From assembly GCA_028532985.1 (NCBI GenBank), contig JANCIK010000003.1, positions 1,746,001 through 1,810,000 on the forward strand: DNA of 64,000 nt, in the 5' to 3' direction. The stretch comes from Stropharia rugosoannulata (Eukaryota > Basidiomycota > Agaricomycetes > Agaricales > Strophariaceae). Position 1 is the stretch's first letter. The number at the start of each line of letters is the position of its first letter. The notes beneath the pieces are model-generated. The model was not told the DNA's origin. It worked only from the letters and a program-made list of their open reading frames with translations, and searched no databases. Position numbers and translations under genes: made by a program. This document shows, piece by piece, positions 45,024 to 58,437 of this stretch.

Positions 45024-48000
45024 ATGGCTCACCGCCAGCATCTCTCCCGCGACGTCCGCGTCCACGACGGCCAGCCTCCCCTCCCCAACGGCGCACACCA
45101 CCCCGCCGCCATCTCCCCCGCCGCCCCCGCCCCCGTCCCCAACGGCCAGCCCCAGCCCTCCATCATCACCAAGCTCAACACCGCCAACGAGCAGACATGG
45201 CTCCTCATCGGTACGCATCCTCCCGCCCCGCTCCCCTGCCCTCCTCACCTCCTGCCCAGGCCGCGTCGCAGAGCAGATGGGCGATCTTGAGCACGCCCTC
45301 TCGGCGTATGAAAACGCGCTGCGACACAACTCGACGTCCGTATCTGGGCTCACGCAGGTCGCGGGTATCGCTCGGATCAAGGAAAACTACCCAAAGGTAA
45401 GCACTCGCCTTTGTTTGTCCGCGGACCCCACCAATCAACAAACCCTTTACCCTTGTTTGGCACCCGATCTGACATGACGTCTTCTCGCCCAATCAGGCAG
45501 TCGACTACTTCCAGCGCGTTCTGCAGATAGAAGAGGACAACGGTGAAATATGGAGTGCTCTCGGTATGTTTTATTTCTGTCCTCACCGCCGCCGTCTCAC
45601 CGCCCCCAGGTCACTGCTATCTCATGCAGGACGACCTCCAGAAGGCCTACTCGGCCTACCAGCAGGCACTCTACCTGCTGCCCAACCCCAAGGTATGTCG
45701 CCCATCCGCCTCCCATCCGCGCTCTTCTCATGTCCGCCAGGAGGATCCCAAGCTGTGGTACGGGATCGGCATCCTCTATGATCGCTACGGTTCCCTCGAC
45801 CATGCCGAAGAGGCCTTTGCCTCTGTGCTCCGCATGTGCAAAGGTTGTATATCCTTCCTTCCGCCGTCTTCCAATCCAAGCTGACGTTGTATTAGATCTT
45901 GACTTTGACAAGGAGAACGAGATCCTCTTCAGGCTGGGGATCATATACAAGCAGCAGGGCAAGTTTTCCGAGTCGCTGGAATGCTTCGACCACATCCTCC
46001 GCAACCCCCCTAGTCCCCTCGCACACGCAGACATTTGGTTCCAGATCGGCCATGTCTTTGAACAGCAGAAGCATGCAAGTCTCTTGTCTACTATTGACAG
46101 CTTCCGTATCTGACTTGATCACAGTACGAACAAGCAAAGGACGCATATGAGCGCGTTGTCGAGGCTAATCCTGGCCACGCCAAAGTCCTACAGCAACTAG
46201 GCTGGCTGTACCATCAAGATGGCTCGTCTTTCCAAAATCAGGAACTTGCCATCACATATCTGACAAAGAGTCTCGAAGCCGGTATGTATATTTATCTCTG
46301 TTGCTGCGGCGGTGATTCATTTGGCAACAGACCCCGGTGACTCTCAAAGCTGGTACTTGCTGGGCCGTGCCTACATGGCAGGCCAAAAATACAACAAGGC
46401 ATACGAAGCCTACCAGCAGGCTGTGTACCGCGACGGGCGCAACCCCACATTCTGGTGTTCAATTGGCGTCCTCTACTTCCAGATCAACCAGTTCCGTGAT
46501 GCACTCGATGCTTATTCACGTGCCATCCGCATCAATCCTTACATCTCGGAAGTTTGGTTTGATCTCGGCAGCTTGTATGAGAGCTGCAATAACCAAATCA
46601 CTGACGCCATTGATGCGTATGCACGAGCGAGCGAACTCGATCCCAGTAACGGCGCCATTGCTCAGCGACTCCAGCTCCTTAGGAATGCACAGGCTACCGG
46701 TGCCCAGCCGCCTGCCGCTCCAGGTCCACAGGACGTTCACCCCACCGCTTACGCCAGCTCTGTGGTGCCTCCTCCAGGGCCTACTGGTCTCTCATTAATG
46801 TTGGGTCCCAGCCATCGCTCATTCCGTCCGGATTCACGCGGACCTCCTAACGAGATTGCCCTCCCTCCTGCTCAGGCACAACCGGGCCGTAACAGCCCAC
46901 CGTTCAGAGGAGGCCCTCCTCCGCCTGTCGTTCTCGATGAGAGCCGACATATCCCCTCACATACTCCCCTAGCTCCGATGGATGTTGATGGGCCGCCTCA
47001 GCATGCGTCTCGCGATTACCCGCCCTCGCGGGACCCAGTGCGTGGACCAGGAGGTCACCAGAGCCTGCTGCTCCAACACCCACCACAGGGACCGCCCGAG
47101 GATGCTCGCAATGGCGCACACCCTGACCCTTATTTCAGCCGTGCTCAGCGGCCCAGTTCGCGTTCGATCTCTCCGGCCGTACATATTGGCCGTCCGCGCT
47201 CTCCTGGTTTCCAAGGCTATCTTCCGCAGGTGCGTCAGCCAGGTGGACCCGGTCAGCCAGGAGCAGTGCCTTCGCAACGTTCGCCAAGATCGTATCACAG
47301 ACGCGAGTTATCAGAACAAGAACCTGCATGGCAGGACCGACGACAGCCTCCGCCTGATCACTGGGACCGCGACGCTCGTCGTCCCAGACACGATTATGTA
47401 CAGCACGGTGCACCACCAGCGACCCTTTACACTCCCCGCTCGCCCCGAGTACATAGTCCACCCGAACCGTCACCTCGCGTCGGGCACCCGCCAAGGATCT
47501 GGGACAGCAAGCCTGCATCGTCAGCGGGCCCATCACATCATCCCGCCTTCCGTGGCACACCGCCTCCTCCGCCTCCTCAGCAACCCGTTCATCATGAACA
47601 ACAGCCACAGCGTCGATATGACCCACGCATGGTGGATACGCGCGATCCATATGAACCTGAACGCAACGATCCTCGCAGCTATCCAGTTTCGCCAGAGGGA
47701 ATGCGCGCACGCCCTCAGCCCGGTCACATCGTCGTGGGTAGCAGCCGAGCTTCTGTCAGTCCCCATGCTACACCTTTGCTTGACAGCAAGAACCGTCGTC
47801 GACGAGAACGTGAGGACGGGTCAATGCAGGCGCCAACGCCACTCCAACAGCAAGGACCTCTGCCCCCGCAGCATCAGCAGCAGCAGCAGCAACAACAACA
47901 GCAATTGCCGCCGCCTCAATTCTCGCCGCCGCAATCTTCAACGTCTATGTCAATGCAAGAGCCCAAGAAGGATCGCAGAAGGAAGATTAACAATGGAAGG

Positions 48001-48963
48001 AGGAAAGATGAGGACAGCGTCGAGCGGTCGAAGAGCTTTACTGAAAGAGGACCACCAGGAAGTTTCAGACAGGCGTACAAGGGTCCAGGTTCTCCGGAGA
48101 ACAGCTCAAATTCAGGCTCGTCGAGGTCAATTCAGCCATCGCCTACTAGTGCGACGCCTCGGCCACCATCGCGTATGGTCGACGATGATTATGACGAGGG
48201 AGCTCGAGTTGCGGATACACTGATCATTCTGGCAAATGGTAATAATGGGTACCGTGGCGAAAACTCTGCTGGTACTGAAGGACCATCGCACTCGCCAACG
48301 ATTTCGTCCCACAGTCGCCTCAGCGATCCTTCGCCCCGTCCACCTGCATCTCATCGTAACTCGGTATCGTCCAATCATGCTTCGCCCCCGCCAACGCAGC
48401 AAGGGATGTCTGGGCCACTCAAGCGCCCTCTTAGCCCCGCTCCCGATGACGGAGAGACTAACAAGCGCACGCGTGTTGACATGATGAAGCAGCGCCGCAT
48501 CTCCTCACCATCTGGCAGACGCACGCCTGTACCTGCGCAATCGATGGCGTCGACGCGGCCTTCACCCATACCTTTCCGTACTCAGCCTGCGTCGCATTCG
48601 CCTGAGGCTCGGGAACCTTTTCCTCCTAGCCCCTCGCTCCCAGCTGTCCTTCCCCCTCATCCACGTCCTATTGGTGCTGGGCAACAGGCACACGCGGCGG
48701 CTGTATCTGGGTCGACGTCGGCGGCGATTGCTTTACCCCCGATCGCGACATTGTCTCCTGAGCTTACGGAGTCATCATCTGTGCATGGGGACCGGGAACG
48801 TGATGACAAGATGCACGTTGATGTGCGGGGTTCGTCGTCACCTCCTACGCGGGGCAAGCTTGCTGAGGGCAGTGGGCGCGCACCAGCATTGTCTCGTTCG
48901 CCGGCTACTAAGCAGTCGCAATCGCCTCCATCTGGAGATAAAAAGGAGGCGACGAGTGCGTAG
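45024..48963 (+). CDS. SSN6: General transcriptional corepressor Ssn6/Cyc8 (TPR protein)
   Basis: Corepressor that with Tup1 silences many regulated genes. About ten exons give roughly 1,170-1,190 aa. The N-terminal part is a run of about ten tetratricopeptide repeats, e.g. LEHALSAYENALRHNSTS, AVDYFQRVLQIEEDNGEIW, KAYSAYQQALYLLPNP, DLDFDKENEILFRLGIIYKQ, YEQAKDAYERVVEANPGHAK and FRDALDAYSRAIRINPYISE, ending AYARASELDPSNGAIAQRL. This matches Cyc8 closely. The last exon (from about 46331) then encodes some 730 residues of Pro/Ser/Gln-rich disordered sequence. It includes a polyglutamine tract at about 47868-47905 and short basic patches (KKDRRRKINNGRRK). The TPRs bind Tup1 and DNA-binding repressors. 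Confidence 0.95.
47868..47905 (+). repeat. CAG/CAA (polyglutamine) repeat in SSN6
   Basis: An imperfect CAG/CAA run encodes about 12 glutamines. It is a likely length polymorphism and is typical of Ssn6 orthologues. Confidence 0.85.
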
Positions 48964-49920
48964 GCGGTAATAATTATTTTTTGTACATACTTATTTTGAT
49001 CGTTTATGACATGTTATGATCTCTTTCTTTCTGCGCTTACACCCTACGCATTCATTTTATGCTATATGATATCCCATTTTCATTGATAGAAACATACATA
49101 CAGTCACATTGTCTTGTTTGTCATTCCTTGCCCGAACCGGAATATATTAGTTGGCGAAGATAAGGATATTCTGATGAAGATCTAGCGAAACATGTGCGGG
49201 CAGGGAAGCTTCTGAGGATGGAAGGCTTGCAAGACCGTGGTAACGCGCTCGCAGACGATCCCTAGCCTGCTGCTAAGAATACCTGCCGCGGCACGTTTCA
49301 CACCCTTATCGCTCGCTCGGCGGCGACCGCTGCGAGCTGCCTCACTCAATCTGGTGGCGTAGGATGAATGTTTCTGCAGAGAGGTTTCAGGCTGCCCTTC
49401 CGACGCATCAATGTTCTACGACACGGCCCATGATTGCTGACAGGAGACGGGTTGGGCTGCATCGGGCCATCGAGGGTCGCCTTGCCTGCTGCAACGCGAG
49501 CGCTTATGGCATGTATGAACCTGCATTAATTATAGGGCTCCGAACTAGGGGCGGGGAAGCCAGTCACCGCCACACCGACGGGCAGTCTGCTCGTCGGTCG
49601 CAGGCTAGCCGTGCTAGAACTTTAATCTGCTGCGTTGCCATTTGTCAGGCATTGTACATAATGCAAGAGATTTGCACTTTTTCGTGAACTGCGCTTTGCA
49701 TGTCATCCGTATTGGTTTGCCCTTGAGTTATGAGTAATGCTTACAAGGGATTTATGCAGAACATATCCATTACAGAGGCAATGGCTCAAAGATTATACGT
49801 TTAATATGGACGTTAGTCATTGGTTAATATAAATAAAAGCCAAAGTCAAGCGCTTGCCATGTATGTAGTATGTTCGGATGTAATTACTACTACTCTGTCT
49901 CCCGCCGCCATCCTCGATGC
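48964..49920. other. Intergenic region with no gene seen
   Basis: About 950 bp. It starts with the T-rich 3' region of SSN6. The ORF at 49364-49687 (107 codons) has no motif. Two in-frame upstream ATGs (49820, 49859) precede the chosen ERF4 start. Confidence 0.45.
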
Positions 49921-51390
49921 AATGGCAGTAGACGCCCTGCTCTCCACAGACGCCGCCTCTGCTCCGTCTGATCCAGCAACCGGTACCGCGGGCCACGCGG
50001 CACCCTCCGCCACCGATTCTGCCTCTTTCACTCTTTCATCACTGCCTCCTCTGCCCATTGCCCTTCCTGACCACCTCGGCTTCCCGAAGCATACTACACT
50101 TGACAGTACCTCGGTAGGTGTACAAAACTCTGCTGCAGCGGGCCGCATACCTCCATCAGCAACAGCTGGACCGAACACCTCTGCTGACTTGAGCATGGAC
50201 ACAACACTGGAGGGAGATGTAACGGTGGCAGACCAGACACTTGTTGAAGACGGGCCCGCGGAAGAAGGGGACATGCAACGGAATCTGCGGCACGCCAAGG
50301 GCCCGTCGTCGAGCAGCCTGTCTCTCGTTGCAGGCGGACATTCAAAGAGGGCGTCGGCTTCGAGTGCTGGGCATGCACCATCACAAATTGTGGATGCACA
50401 CACGGACCCTTTGCGCATGGAACACGAGGAGGAGGATTTGACGGAAAGCCCGATGCGCTTTGGAAACGAGGACGAGGGGATGGAGACAAAGGCAGGCCCG
50501 GTGAAACGAGTGTCACACCTACGAGTGAACACCAACAACCCTCCGTCGCCCATGCCGTGGGAGGTGGTGACCCCGCCGCTGGAAAATAACAACTTGGCTG
50601 CACTGGCAGCGGACTACTCGCCCTCTGAATCACAAAAATTTAGGTCACAGCAGACGACGTAAGTGCTCTTCCGAGATCACGGCGGCGAGCAGCATTTTGA
50701 CTTTTGGTATGCAGGAGCATGCCGCGGCCATTGATACCCAAGTCTGCGTACTACTTCCGCCCCCCGCCGCCGGACTCTGCGTTTGGAACGGCGCCGGTGG
50801 GCCAAATTGGCGTGCACCATCCGCGCGAAATCATCAGGATAGAACGAGACTACACAGGCGGCGAGCTGATACAGTTCGCGCCCATATACCCGTTGGAGTT
50901 GGAGGGACGGGTGAGTGGGCTTGTGCATTCCCTGCGGCAGGGCCAATGCTCAAGAGTTGCAGATAACCCCAACACAATTTTTGGAATCTATCAATGCTAT
51001 TAACGAAGTACTTATCTCTGCGTACAGCCTGCGCCACTCTATGCTAGACAACATGCTGGCGTTGTTCACACTGCAGCTCTCGCGGCTGTTTATGAAGACA
51101 CATTTCGAAAAGGCAGGCGTCCCGTTTTATGCAGAGAGACAAGGCTGATGGTATGGACGACAGACGCTGCTCCGCCTGCAGCGCCTGATCGAGCAGCTCA
51201 ACACGGAGCTGTTCAATCCAGTGGGGCTGAACCTGTTGTGGCCGCAGAATGTGGCATTCTTATACGTGAGTGGCTTTGTGCAAGTTGCGCGAGGATGTCT
51301 GATCGAAGATGGCATGCAGCTGGAACTAGAATACTATGTACGTTACACGCTAGGTGATTGGGATCTAACTGACACATCTTGTCGCAGTAA
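49921..51390 (+). CDS. ERF4: Erf4 subunit of the Ras palmitoyltransferase
   Basis: Partner of the DHHC enzyme Erf2; the pair palmitoylates Ras on the ER/Golgi. The first 240 residues are low-complexity Ser/Ala-rich. The conserved Golgin-A7/Erf4 domain then follows: REIIRIERDYTGGELIQFAP, YPLELEGR joined to ITPTQFLESINAINEVLISA, LTLQLSRLFMKTHFEK, TLLRLQRLIEQLNTELFNPV and LNLLWPQNVAFLY-LELEYY, then a stop created by the last splice (TAT|TAA). Length is about 390 aa. The start at 49921 (MAVDALLST) is preferred over in-frame ATGs at 49820 and 49859 because these add atypical residues, but this is not certain. The intron after HFEK has either a GC donor at 51113 or a weak GT donor at 51119. Confidence 0.85.
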
Positions 51391-51620
51391 TGGATGTGGG
51401 GCTGCGCAGATGTCGGAGGGATCATGGGGTGGTATTTACGGCCTGTACTTATGTACGAATGAATTGCCCTGCGGCGATGCACGGTCGTCGCGGAAACAGC
51501 GCCGCCGCGCCGGGTGCCGTGCTACACGCAAGTGTGCCACGTGACTGCGCCGAAGTGCTTTGTAATATATTGTCTGGGCTGCTCACGCAGGTCCCTCCTC
51601 TACCACCATCTGCCCGCCTC

Positions 51621-53472
51621 AATGGACGCATACACCCAGGTAACCCCGCTCTGGGACAACGCCGATCTCGCCCAGCTCCCCGACAGCGACTTCCTCGCCC
51701 TCCTCCAGAAGCAGTTCCCCACCGCCCAGGACACCGATCTCTCCTTCATGGGTGCCTTTTCAGACGGCGTCAATCCCCAGACCATCTCCTCCTACCCCCT
51801 CCCCAGTCTCACCCCGCCCTCCGAGGACAGCAGTCCCAGCCCGCCAGGCTCCAGCAACGACCAGCAGACGGAGGAGTCCCAGGAACATGCGCTCAAGCGC
51901 AAGGCGAGCGACGAGGACTTTTCGGACGAGCCAACCCAGAAGTCCCAGAACACCTGTGCGTCGTCTGCTGCCCGCCCTGCCTGCCCCGCTCATTTTTCTC
52001 TCCAGCGTCCGATAAGAGGGCGAATGCTGCCCGTCGCAAATCTGGTGGAGGAAACGTAAGCCTGTTTTCCACGCTCTATTCTCGAACATTCCTTATCAGT
52101 AAGCATATCAAAGGGCAAGGACGAAGGTCGTCTTCTCAAGCGCAAGGAGCAAAACAGGGCGGCGCAGCGGGCGTTCAGGGAGCGGAAGGAAAAGCACGTC
52201 AAGGATGTAAGCACCGCTTACAAATCCTATTTGTCGATCTTTTTTTACTCATTTTCCCGCGTAGCTCGAGGACAAGGTTGCCGACCTCGAGGCAAAAAAT
52301 GAGCAGACGCAACACGAGAACGAGAATCTTCGCGACCTACTCACACGCCTACAGTCCGAGAACGTCGCCCTCAAGCAGTCTTCCTTCACATTTGCCGTCC
52401 CCAAACCTGCTCCCACTCCTTCTGCCTCCATTTCTTCCCCCACATCGCCACAGTCATTGTTTTCTGCCCTTTCTCCATCCCAGTCTTTGCCCTCGCCAGC
52501 CTCATCTACCTCTGCAAAGCTGACCAATCCTCTGGACTGGAGCTCCCTAACAAACTTTGACCCCGCGATGCTCAACCTCCTTGACGACACAATTCCCCAG
52601 CCGACTGCCACGGCAGGGGCGATGCAGATGGATTTTGGCTTCGGTGTCAACAGCGGCCTTGCATCGAATTCGCCATATACAACGATCGCAAGTAACCCAA
52701 TGTTCATGTCTTTCGCATCTACGTTCGACAACCTTTCAGGCGATAGCAGTTCTACTCCCTCTGCCTCAGGGTCTACCTCAAATGCTTACTCTCCTTTCAA
52801 TTTTGATATGAGTGGACTATCGACATGGAGTACGCCTGCGACATCAAATGACACCACTAATTTGGATGATCTGTTCCCGGGTTATCTGAATTCTACGGGT
52901 GGAATGGATTTGTCGGCTTTGTCTGGTTCGCCTGCCTCGATCAGCCCTGTCACCCACCATCAGTCCCCTGCTGCTCTCAAGGCTCGATCACCAGCAGCTT
53001 CATCATCATCATCATCTCCCTCTCCTCTTGCTAATTCTTCAATATTTGTTACAGAGCACTCTGAGGCGACTTGTCCAAAGACGAAGAAAGACTTCGAGAA
53101 GAAGATCCACGCAGAGGGTGCATCTCCATTCGCTCCTGCAACACTACGGAAGAGCTCTGATGGCGTGCTTGGCACAATGATTGCATGTGCAGGGAGCAAC
53201 TTCCCAAAGACTGTCAAGAGCGATAAGAATATAGAAGTGCTTAGTGCATGGCGAAGTATAAGAGCCGACCCTAAATTCAAGGTAAGGCTTCTTGGATGGA
53301 TGATTGATGTCGATCTTGCTGATTGCTCCGCTTACAGGATGCTGATATCAATGAGCTTTGTTCCGAATTTACCAGTAAGGCCCGGTGCGACGGAACCAAG
53401 GTTGTCCTGGAACCACAAGGCGTTCATTCAATATTGGAGACATTGCATAAATCCAAGACGCAAGCGCACTAG
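51621..53472 (+). CDS. YAP1: Yap1/Pap1-type AP-1 bZIP transcription factor (oxidative stress)
   Basis: Redox-sensing activator that leaves the nucleus through Crm1 unless oxidised. The bZIP basic region LLKRKEQNRAAQRAFRERKE carries the fungal NxxAQxxFR signature and is followed by a leucine zipper (LEDKVADLEAKNEQ...LRDLL). The C-terminal cysteine-rich domain is split by an intron and reads CAGSNFPKT...LSAWRSIRADPKFK then DADINELCSEFTSKARCDG. A further cysteine (EATCPKTKKDF) lies before it. These cysteines and the adjoining nuclear export region are the redox switch. Introns lie within the N-terminus (about 51951-52011), between RRKS and SKGKDEG, after KEKHVKD and before DADINEL. Length is about 560 aa. 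The promoter gap to ERF4 is only 230 bp. Confidence 0.93.
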
Positions 53473-54400
53473 TAGTGATTCATGGCCTCAACAGGTCACC
53501 TTGTGTTGCGACATTCTCATAGGAGAGAAAAGACGTGGTTGCCGCATCGTCCACCTCCCCACCATCATGACCTTCATACTTTCGAACGATATGTCCCTTG
53601 AGCCATCTCTGGGCTTTCTTTCTTCAAATACACCCTCAAAACGTCTTGCCCCGCAATTGGTCAGTCATGCAATGTGCCATAGCGTCACGCGGGACTTGCC
53701 ATACCAGGTGGAGGCGAGGAATACCCATATCCGGACGGCGCATGTGCTTCATCTGAGGCGACGGCGGCCGGCTACAAGTTATGTCTTTTCTCTTTCGCTA
53801 CAGGTTGTTTTTATGTCTTCTTTTATGAGAGTGTTTGCCCAATGCTTGCATTTGTTTTGGGTTTTCATGTGTTTCTAACTAGCTCTCTTCTTTTGTATCA
53901 AATAACTGTCCTGACGCTGTATTGGTCAACTTTTGTCCGCCTGCAACGCAGCTTCGGTGCGCTGTGGTCGTACAATGGTTGGTCATTCAACGGTCGTTGG
54001 ACAATGACAGCAGTATTGGTAGGCGCCCATAGAACTTGCCAATACTCTGCTAATATCAAGAAAACCTACTAAACTCGTATATTATTTCCTGTTTCTCAGG
54101 GCAAATGTTGTAGTCTGTATCTCTCTCTCTCATACCGTATCATTATAAACCGTCTGTAGTTGAATTTGTTAGTGCGTGGATGAGCCGGACAATGGATCAC
54201 CCATGAATCATAAATATGTATATTTTATGTGCCTATGTGTAGGGATTGAGAATGATTTAGTTGCACAAGAGCAATGGAAATGCAGATAGATGTGTGCGCC
54301 CGATGCGATTAGGTCAGCAGTCAATGTTCTTTGGCGCCACAAATTGTTGCCAAATTAGCGAAGTGAATTATACAAAACCCAATGTCGACGACCGTCACTC
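53473..54400. other. Intergenic region, YAP1 3' end to MIP1 promoter
   Basis: About 930 bp. The remaining open frame at 53473-53878 is read-through of YAP1 3' sequence. A (TC)n tract at 54120-54132 and AT-rich DNA follow. No gene is seen. Confidence 0.45.
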
Positions 54401-57400
54401 ATGCGGTCGCCCACAACATCTTCCCTTATCGCAACATTTACGTCTCTATCACGAACAGAACTGTCATATCATGTATCACTTACTCAATTGCGTTTACCGC
54501 GTTCTAGACGCATCATCCTTCGATATAGTTCTACAAATACTGTGAATGTCAGTAAAAACTTGACAAATCTCCAGGATGGTATGTTGATCTCTGTATTTCA
54601 TTCACAATACATTCAATCCTTCTCCAGCTCCGGTGAAAAGAAATGAAGTTGGTGTGCAACTTCTTTCGCGTAACCTGCACGCCCAGGTCTTCAAGGGCGT
54701 AAAATTCCCTCCACCACCGCCCTCCTCCATCCAAATTTCTAAAGAGCACCTCGAAATGCATGGACTGGACCCAACCCAGGGCTCTATCCTTCCAAACACT
54801 CAATTTCAGCTTCCACCTCTTCAAGGCGACAATCTCTCTGAGCATTTCCATCGCATCGGAATCCATGCCTCAGAGCCCTGGCTATCCAACGCCAAGTCGT
54901 TCGCTGCATCATCACTGCCCCCAAAACCGGAAAAGTGGGATCTTCGTAGTGGTTGGACCAGATATTACCGTGACGCCGACGGCTCGATATGCAGCGCGCC
55001 GGTCGCGTCGCCCATGCATGACGGTCGGCCAGAGGAAATGCTCGTGTTCGACGTGGAGACGATGCCCAAGTACCACCCATATGCGATTATGGCGTGCGCC
55101 GGCTCACTACAGGCGTGGTACGTCTGGATATCACCTTGGCTGCTCAACGAATCGGACGACCCACAACAGCTTATCCCGCTCGGAGACCCTCAGGTGCCGC
55201 GCGTCATAGTTGGTCATAACGTGTCGTACGACCGCATCCGTCTGCTGGAGGAATACAGTCTATCGGGCACGGAGAATCGCTTTATCGACACGATGTCGCT
55301 GCACGTCGCTGTGAACGGCATATCCTCGCACCAACGGCCCGCATGGCAAAAGTACCGTAAAATGAAGCAATTGAAAGAGCAGAAAGAACAGGAACGGGAA
55401 AATGCGGCTGTTGAGTATGAGTGCGAAGTGGAGGGTAGTGAGTCTGTCGAAGGAAAAGAAGATTTTGACAACGTCAAGCAACATGAACTGGACCATTTGC
55501 AAAGAGAATTGGGCGAAACCTTTGACATGATGAATTCCAAGGATGATGTTACTGCAGGAGAAGCTGTAGCTAATAGATGGGAAGAGATCACTTCCACCAA
55601 TTCGCTTGCAGAGGTAGCTAAGCTGCACTGTGGCATAGAAGTGGATAAAGCGGTCAGGAATGACTTGATGGAGCTGGAGCCACGACAAATTCTTGAGAAT
55701 ATTACAACATATCTCAACTACTGTGCCGACGATGTGTCTATAACACATCAAGTCTACAGAACGATTCTTCCTGCATTCCTCGCGTCTTGCCCACATCCCG
55801 TATCATTTGCTGGGATGCTTACCATGGGGTCTGCTTTTCTTCCCGTTGATGAGAACTGGGAAACGTATCTGAAGCGTGCGGATGAGGTTTACCATGGCAT
55901 GCAAGTTAAAGTTCAGGATAAACTCAAACAATTGGCTGAAGAGGCCCGCCAACTCTCAGATAAGGACGGTGAAGTCTGGAAATCTGATCCATGGCTAGGT
56001 CAACTGGATTGGACTCCCAAAGTGGCTGGAAAAACTAGAGGAATCCACCCATCACAGGAGGTGTGTAATTTCATATACCTAATTTTTAACCCCCTTGACG
56101 ATGGGTGTGCTATTTCCACAGCCGCTTCCTGAAGCAGAACCATGCACCGTCGACGAGAACTCACTCCCATCATGGTACATGGTCGTCCAGGCTGACCCTT
56201 TTGCTAAACAAGTAACAGACCGCATCCTACCTTTACTCCTGAAGGCTACCTATCAAGGTTATCCATTGCGCTTCACAACCAAGGATAGCTGGCATTATTT
56301 CATTAATGAGCAGCTTCACCACCTTTCCCTTCGTAGCAACGGTCAGAAATCTAGTGCCATATTTGTAAAGTATGCTTTCAAGTACTTTCAAAAGGGTGAT
56401 TTATCCTGTTCAAATATCGCCTTAGCAGAAGAATTATGTAAGGGCAGCAAAGACAGTCGCGTGGAAGAAACGATTATCGAACTGACTGATTCGCTGGTTG
56501 CTATCAATTCCTCCTCGCGCGAAGCGGATCCTTGGCTCTCCCAACTAGACTGGACCATGATTGCTCCAGGAGAAGATCCCAATCCTAAAAAGCGCACGAA
56601 GAAAGTAAAGCCTGCCAAGCCACCTCCAGTGCTTTGGCCGAAGTGGTATTGGGAAGCCACAAAGCCACGGAAGGACACTCCACCTGGGACATTGGAAATT
56701 ACTGTACGCAATCGCATCGCACCTTTACTCTTGCGCCTCTCCTGGCTCGGTCATCCGCTTTTCCATTCTCGTGAGCATGGCTGGATTTTCCGGGTGCCCT
56801 CTACTGCCAATTTCAAGACTCGCTACAAGCCATTAGCATTTTACGATCCGGCGGACAGCGCGCTGGCGGAAGCAGCCCTAAGTGGCGGCTTCAATTTTTT
56901 CAAAGTCCCGCATAAGGACGGAGAAAAGGCCAATGTTGGCAATCCTCTAGGAAAGACGTTCATAAACTACGCTCAGGATGGGACACTGAAGAGCCCAGGC
57001 AGTGAGGCAGAGGAAGCTCTTCAATTAAATGCTGTTTGCAGTTACTGGATTAGTGCTCGAGATCGGGTTCGCGAGCAGTTGGTTATCTGGCAAGATCCTC
57101 AGCGTGTATTAGGCTTTCCTTCAAAAACATCTGGAAAATATGGTGCTATTCTACCACAAATGATTCCCATGGGCACAGTGACTCGCCGCGCTATCGAGAA
57201 AACTTGGCTGACTGCTAGCAATGCTAAAAAGACACGAGTAGGCTCAGAACTTAAAGCCATGGTTAGGGCTCCGGATGGTTATGCTATAGTTGGCGCCGAC
57301 GTCGACAGCGAGGAATTGTGGATTTCGAGCTGTATGGGTGATGCTCAGTTTGGTTTTCACGGGGCTTCAGCTATAGGTTGGATGACTCTCGAAGGAACAA

Positions 57401-58437
57401 AAGCTGCTGGTACCGACTTACACTCTAAAACAGCCAGCATATTGGGTATTTCGCGGGACCAAGCGAAGGTCTTCAATTATTCACGCATATACGGAGCCGG
57501 TATGCGTCACGCCGAACTTTTGCTGCTGCAATCCAATCCTTCCATGTTGCCAGAGGAAGCTCAAAAACTAGCTGGAAATCTCTATGCTTCCACGAAAGGC
57601 AAGAATACGCACCGTGGCACTCTTTTCAATCGCAAGTTCTGGTTTGGGGGCACAGAAAGTTACCTCTTCAACAAACTAGAAGAAATTGCAATGTCGGCTA
57701 AACCTCAGACTCCGGCGTTAGGCTGCGGGGTCACCTATGCCCTCTCAAAGGAGTACCTACCTGAGGGCTTTGGGGCAAATTACATGACTTCGCGCATCAA
57801 CTGGGTTGTGCAATCGTCAGGGGTGGACTACCTTCATCTTCTCATAGCTTCGATGAACCATCTCATCAGAAAATACGACATTAACGCGCGTTATCTTATT
57901 TCCGTTCACGATGAACTACGCTATTTAGTTACTGAAGCAGACAAATACCGGGCTGCTCTTGCTCTCCAAATTGCCAACTTATGGACCCGCAGCCTGTTTG
58001 CCTTCAAACTAGGTATGGACGACTTGCCCGAAGGTGTGGCCTTCTTTTCTGCAGTTGATGTGGATAAGGTCCTGCGCAAAGAAGTTTTTATGCCATGCGT
58101 TACTCCTTCGCAACCTGATCCTATTCCTCCTGGGGAAAGCTTGGACATCACCCAGGTACTGGAGAAGACTAATGGTGGTTCACTTTTGAAAAATGGACTC
58201 CCTATGAGCGACGACGGCCCTCGAGAACTGGAGGGCACACTAGATGGTTATATCACACCGGATTGTCTGTCACATCGGGTTTACCAGGCTGCGTTCCTCA
58301 AAGCCCAAGCCTCAAATGATTTTGGTGAGATCAAAGGTCTGGCTGAAAGGGCTCAAGCAAAGCCGTCGCAAGGCAAAGAACAGAGGCCGGTATACAAAAG
58401 AAAAAGGGTAGCCACTGTTTTGCCTATTTCTCATTAG
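54401..58437 (+). CDS. MIP1: Mitochondrial DNA polymerase gamma (catalytic subunit)
   Basis: Replicative and proofreading polymerase of mitochondrial DNA. Exon 1 (54401-54577) encodes a Ser/Thr/Arg-rich presequence (MRSPTTSSLIATFTSLSRTE). After the intron it reads APVKRNEVGVQLLSRNLH, the start of the Pol gamma exonuclease region. Proofreading motifs: Exo I LVFDVETMPKY (D, E), Exo II VGHNVSYDRIR and Exo III YCADDVSITHQVY. A second intron at 56060-56121 joins HPSQE to PLPEAEPCTVDEN. Family-A polymerase motifs are A VGADVDSEELWI, B RDQAKVFNYSRIYGAG and C SVHDELRY. Total is about 1,305 aa, of normal size for fungal Mip1. Stop TAG at 58435-58437. All key residues are present, so it should be active. 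Confidence 0.96.

Noticed and set aside
46982..48223. 413-codon ORF in another frame over the SSN6 disordered region
   Set aside because: It is the shifted-frame reading of repetitive Pro/Ser/Gln codons, giving Arg/His/Leu-rich noise, and has no motif. SSN6 is clearly the coding frame.
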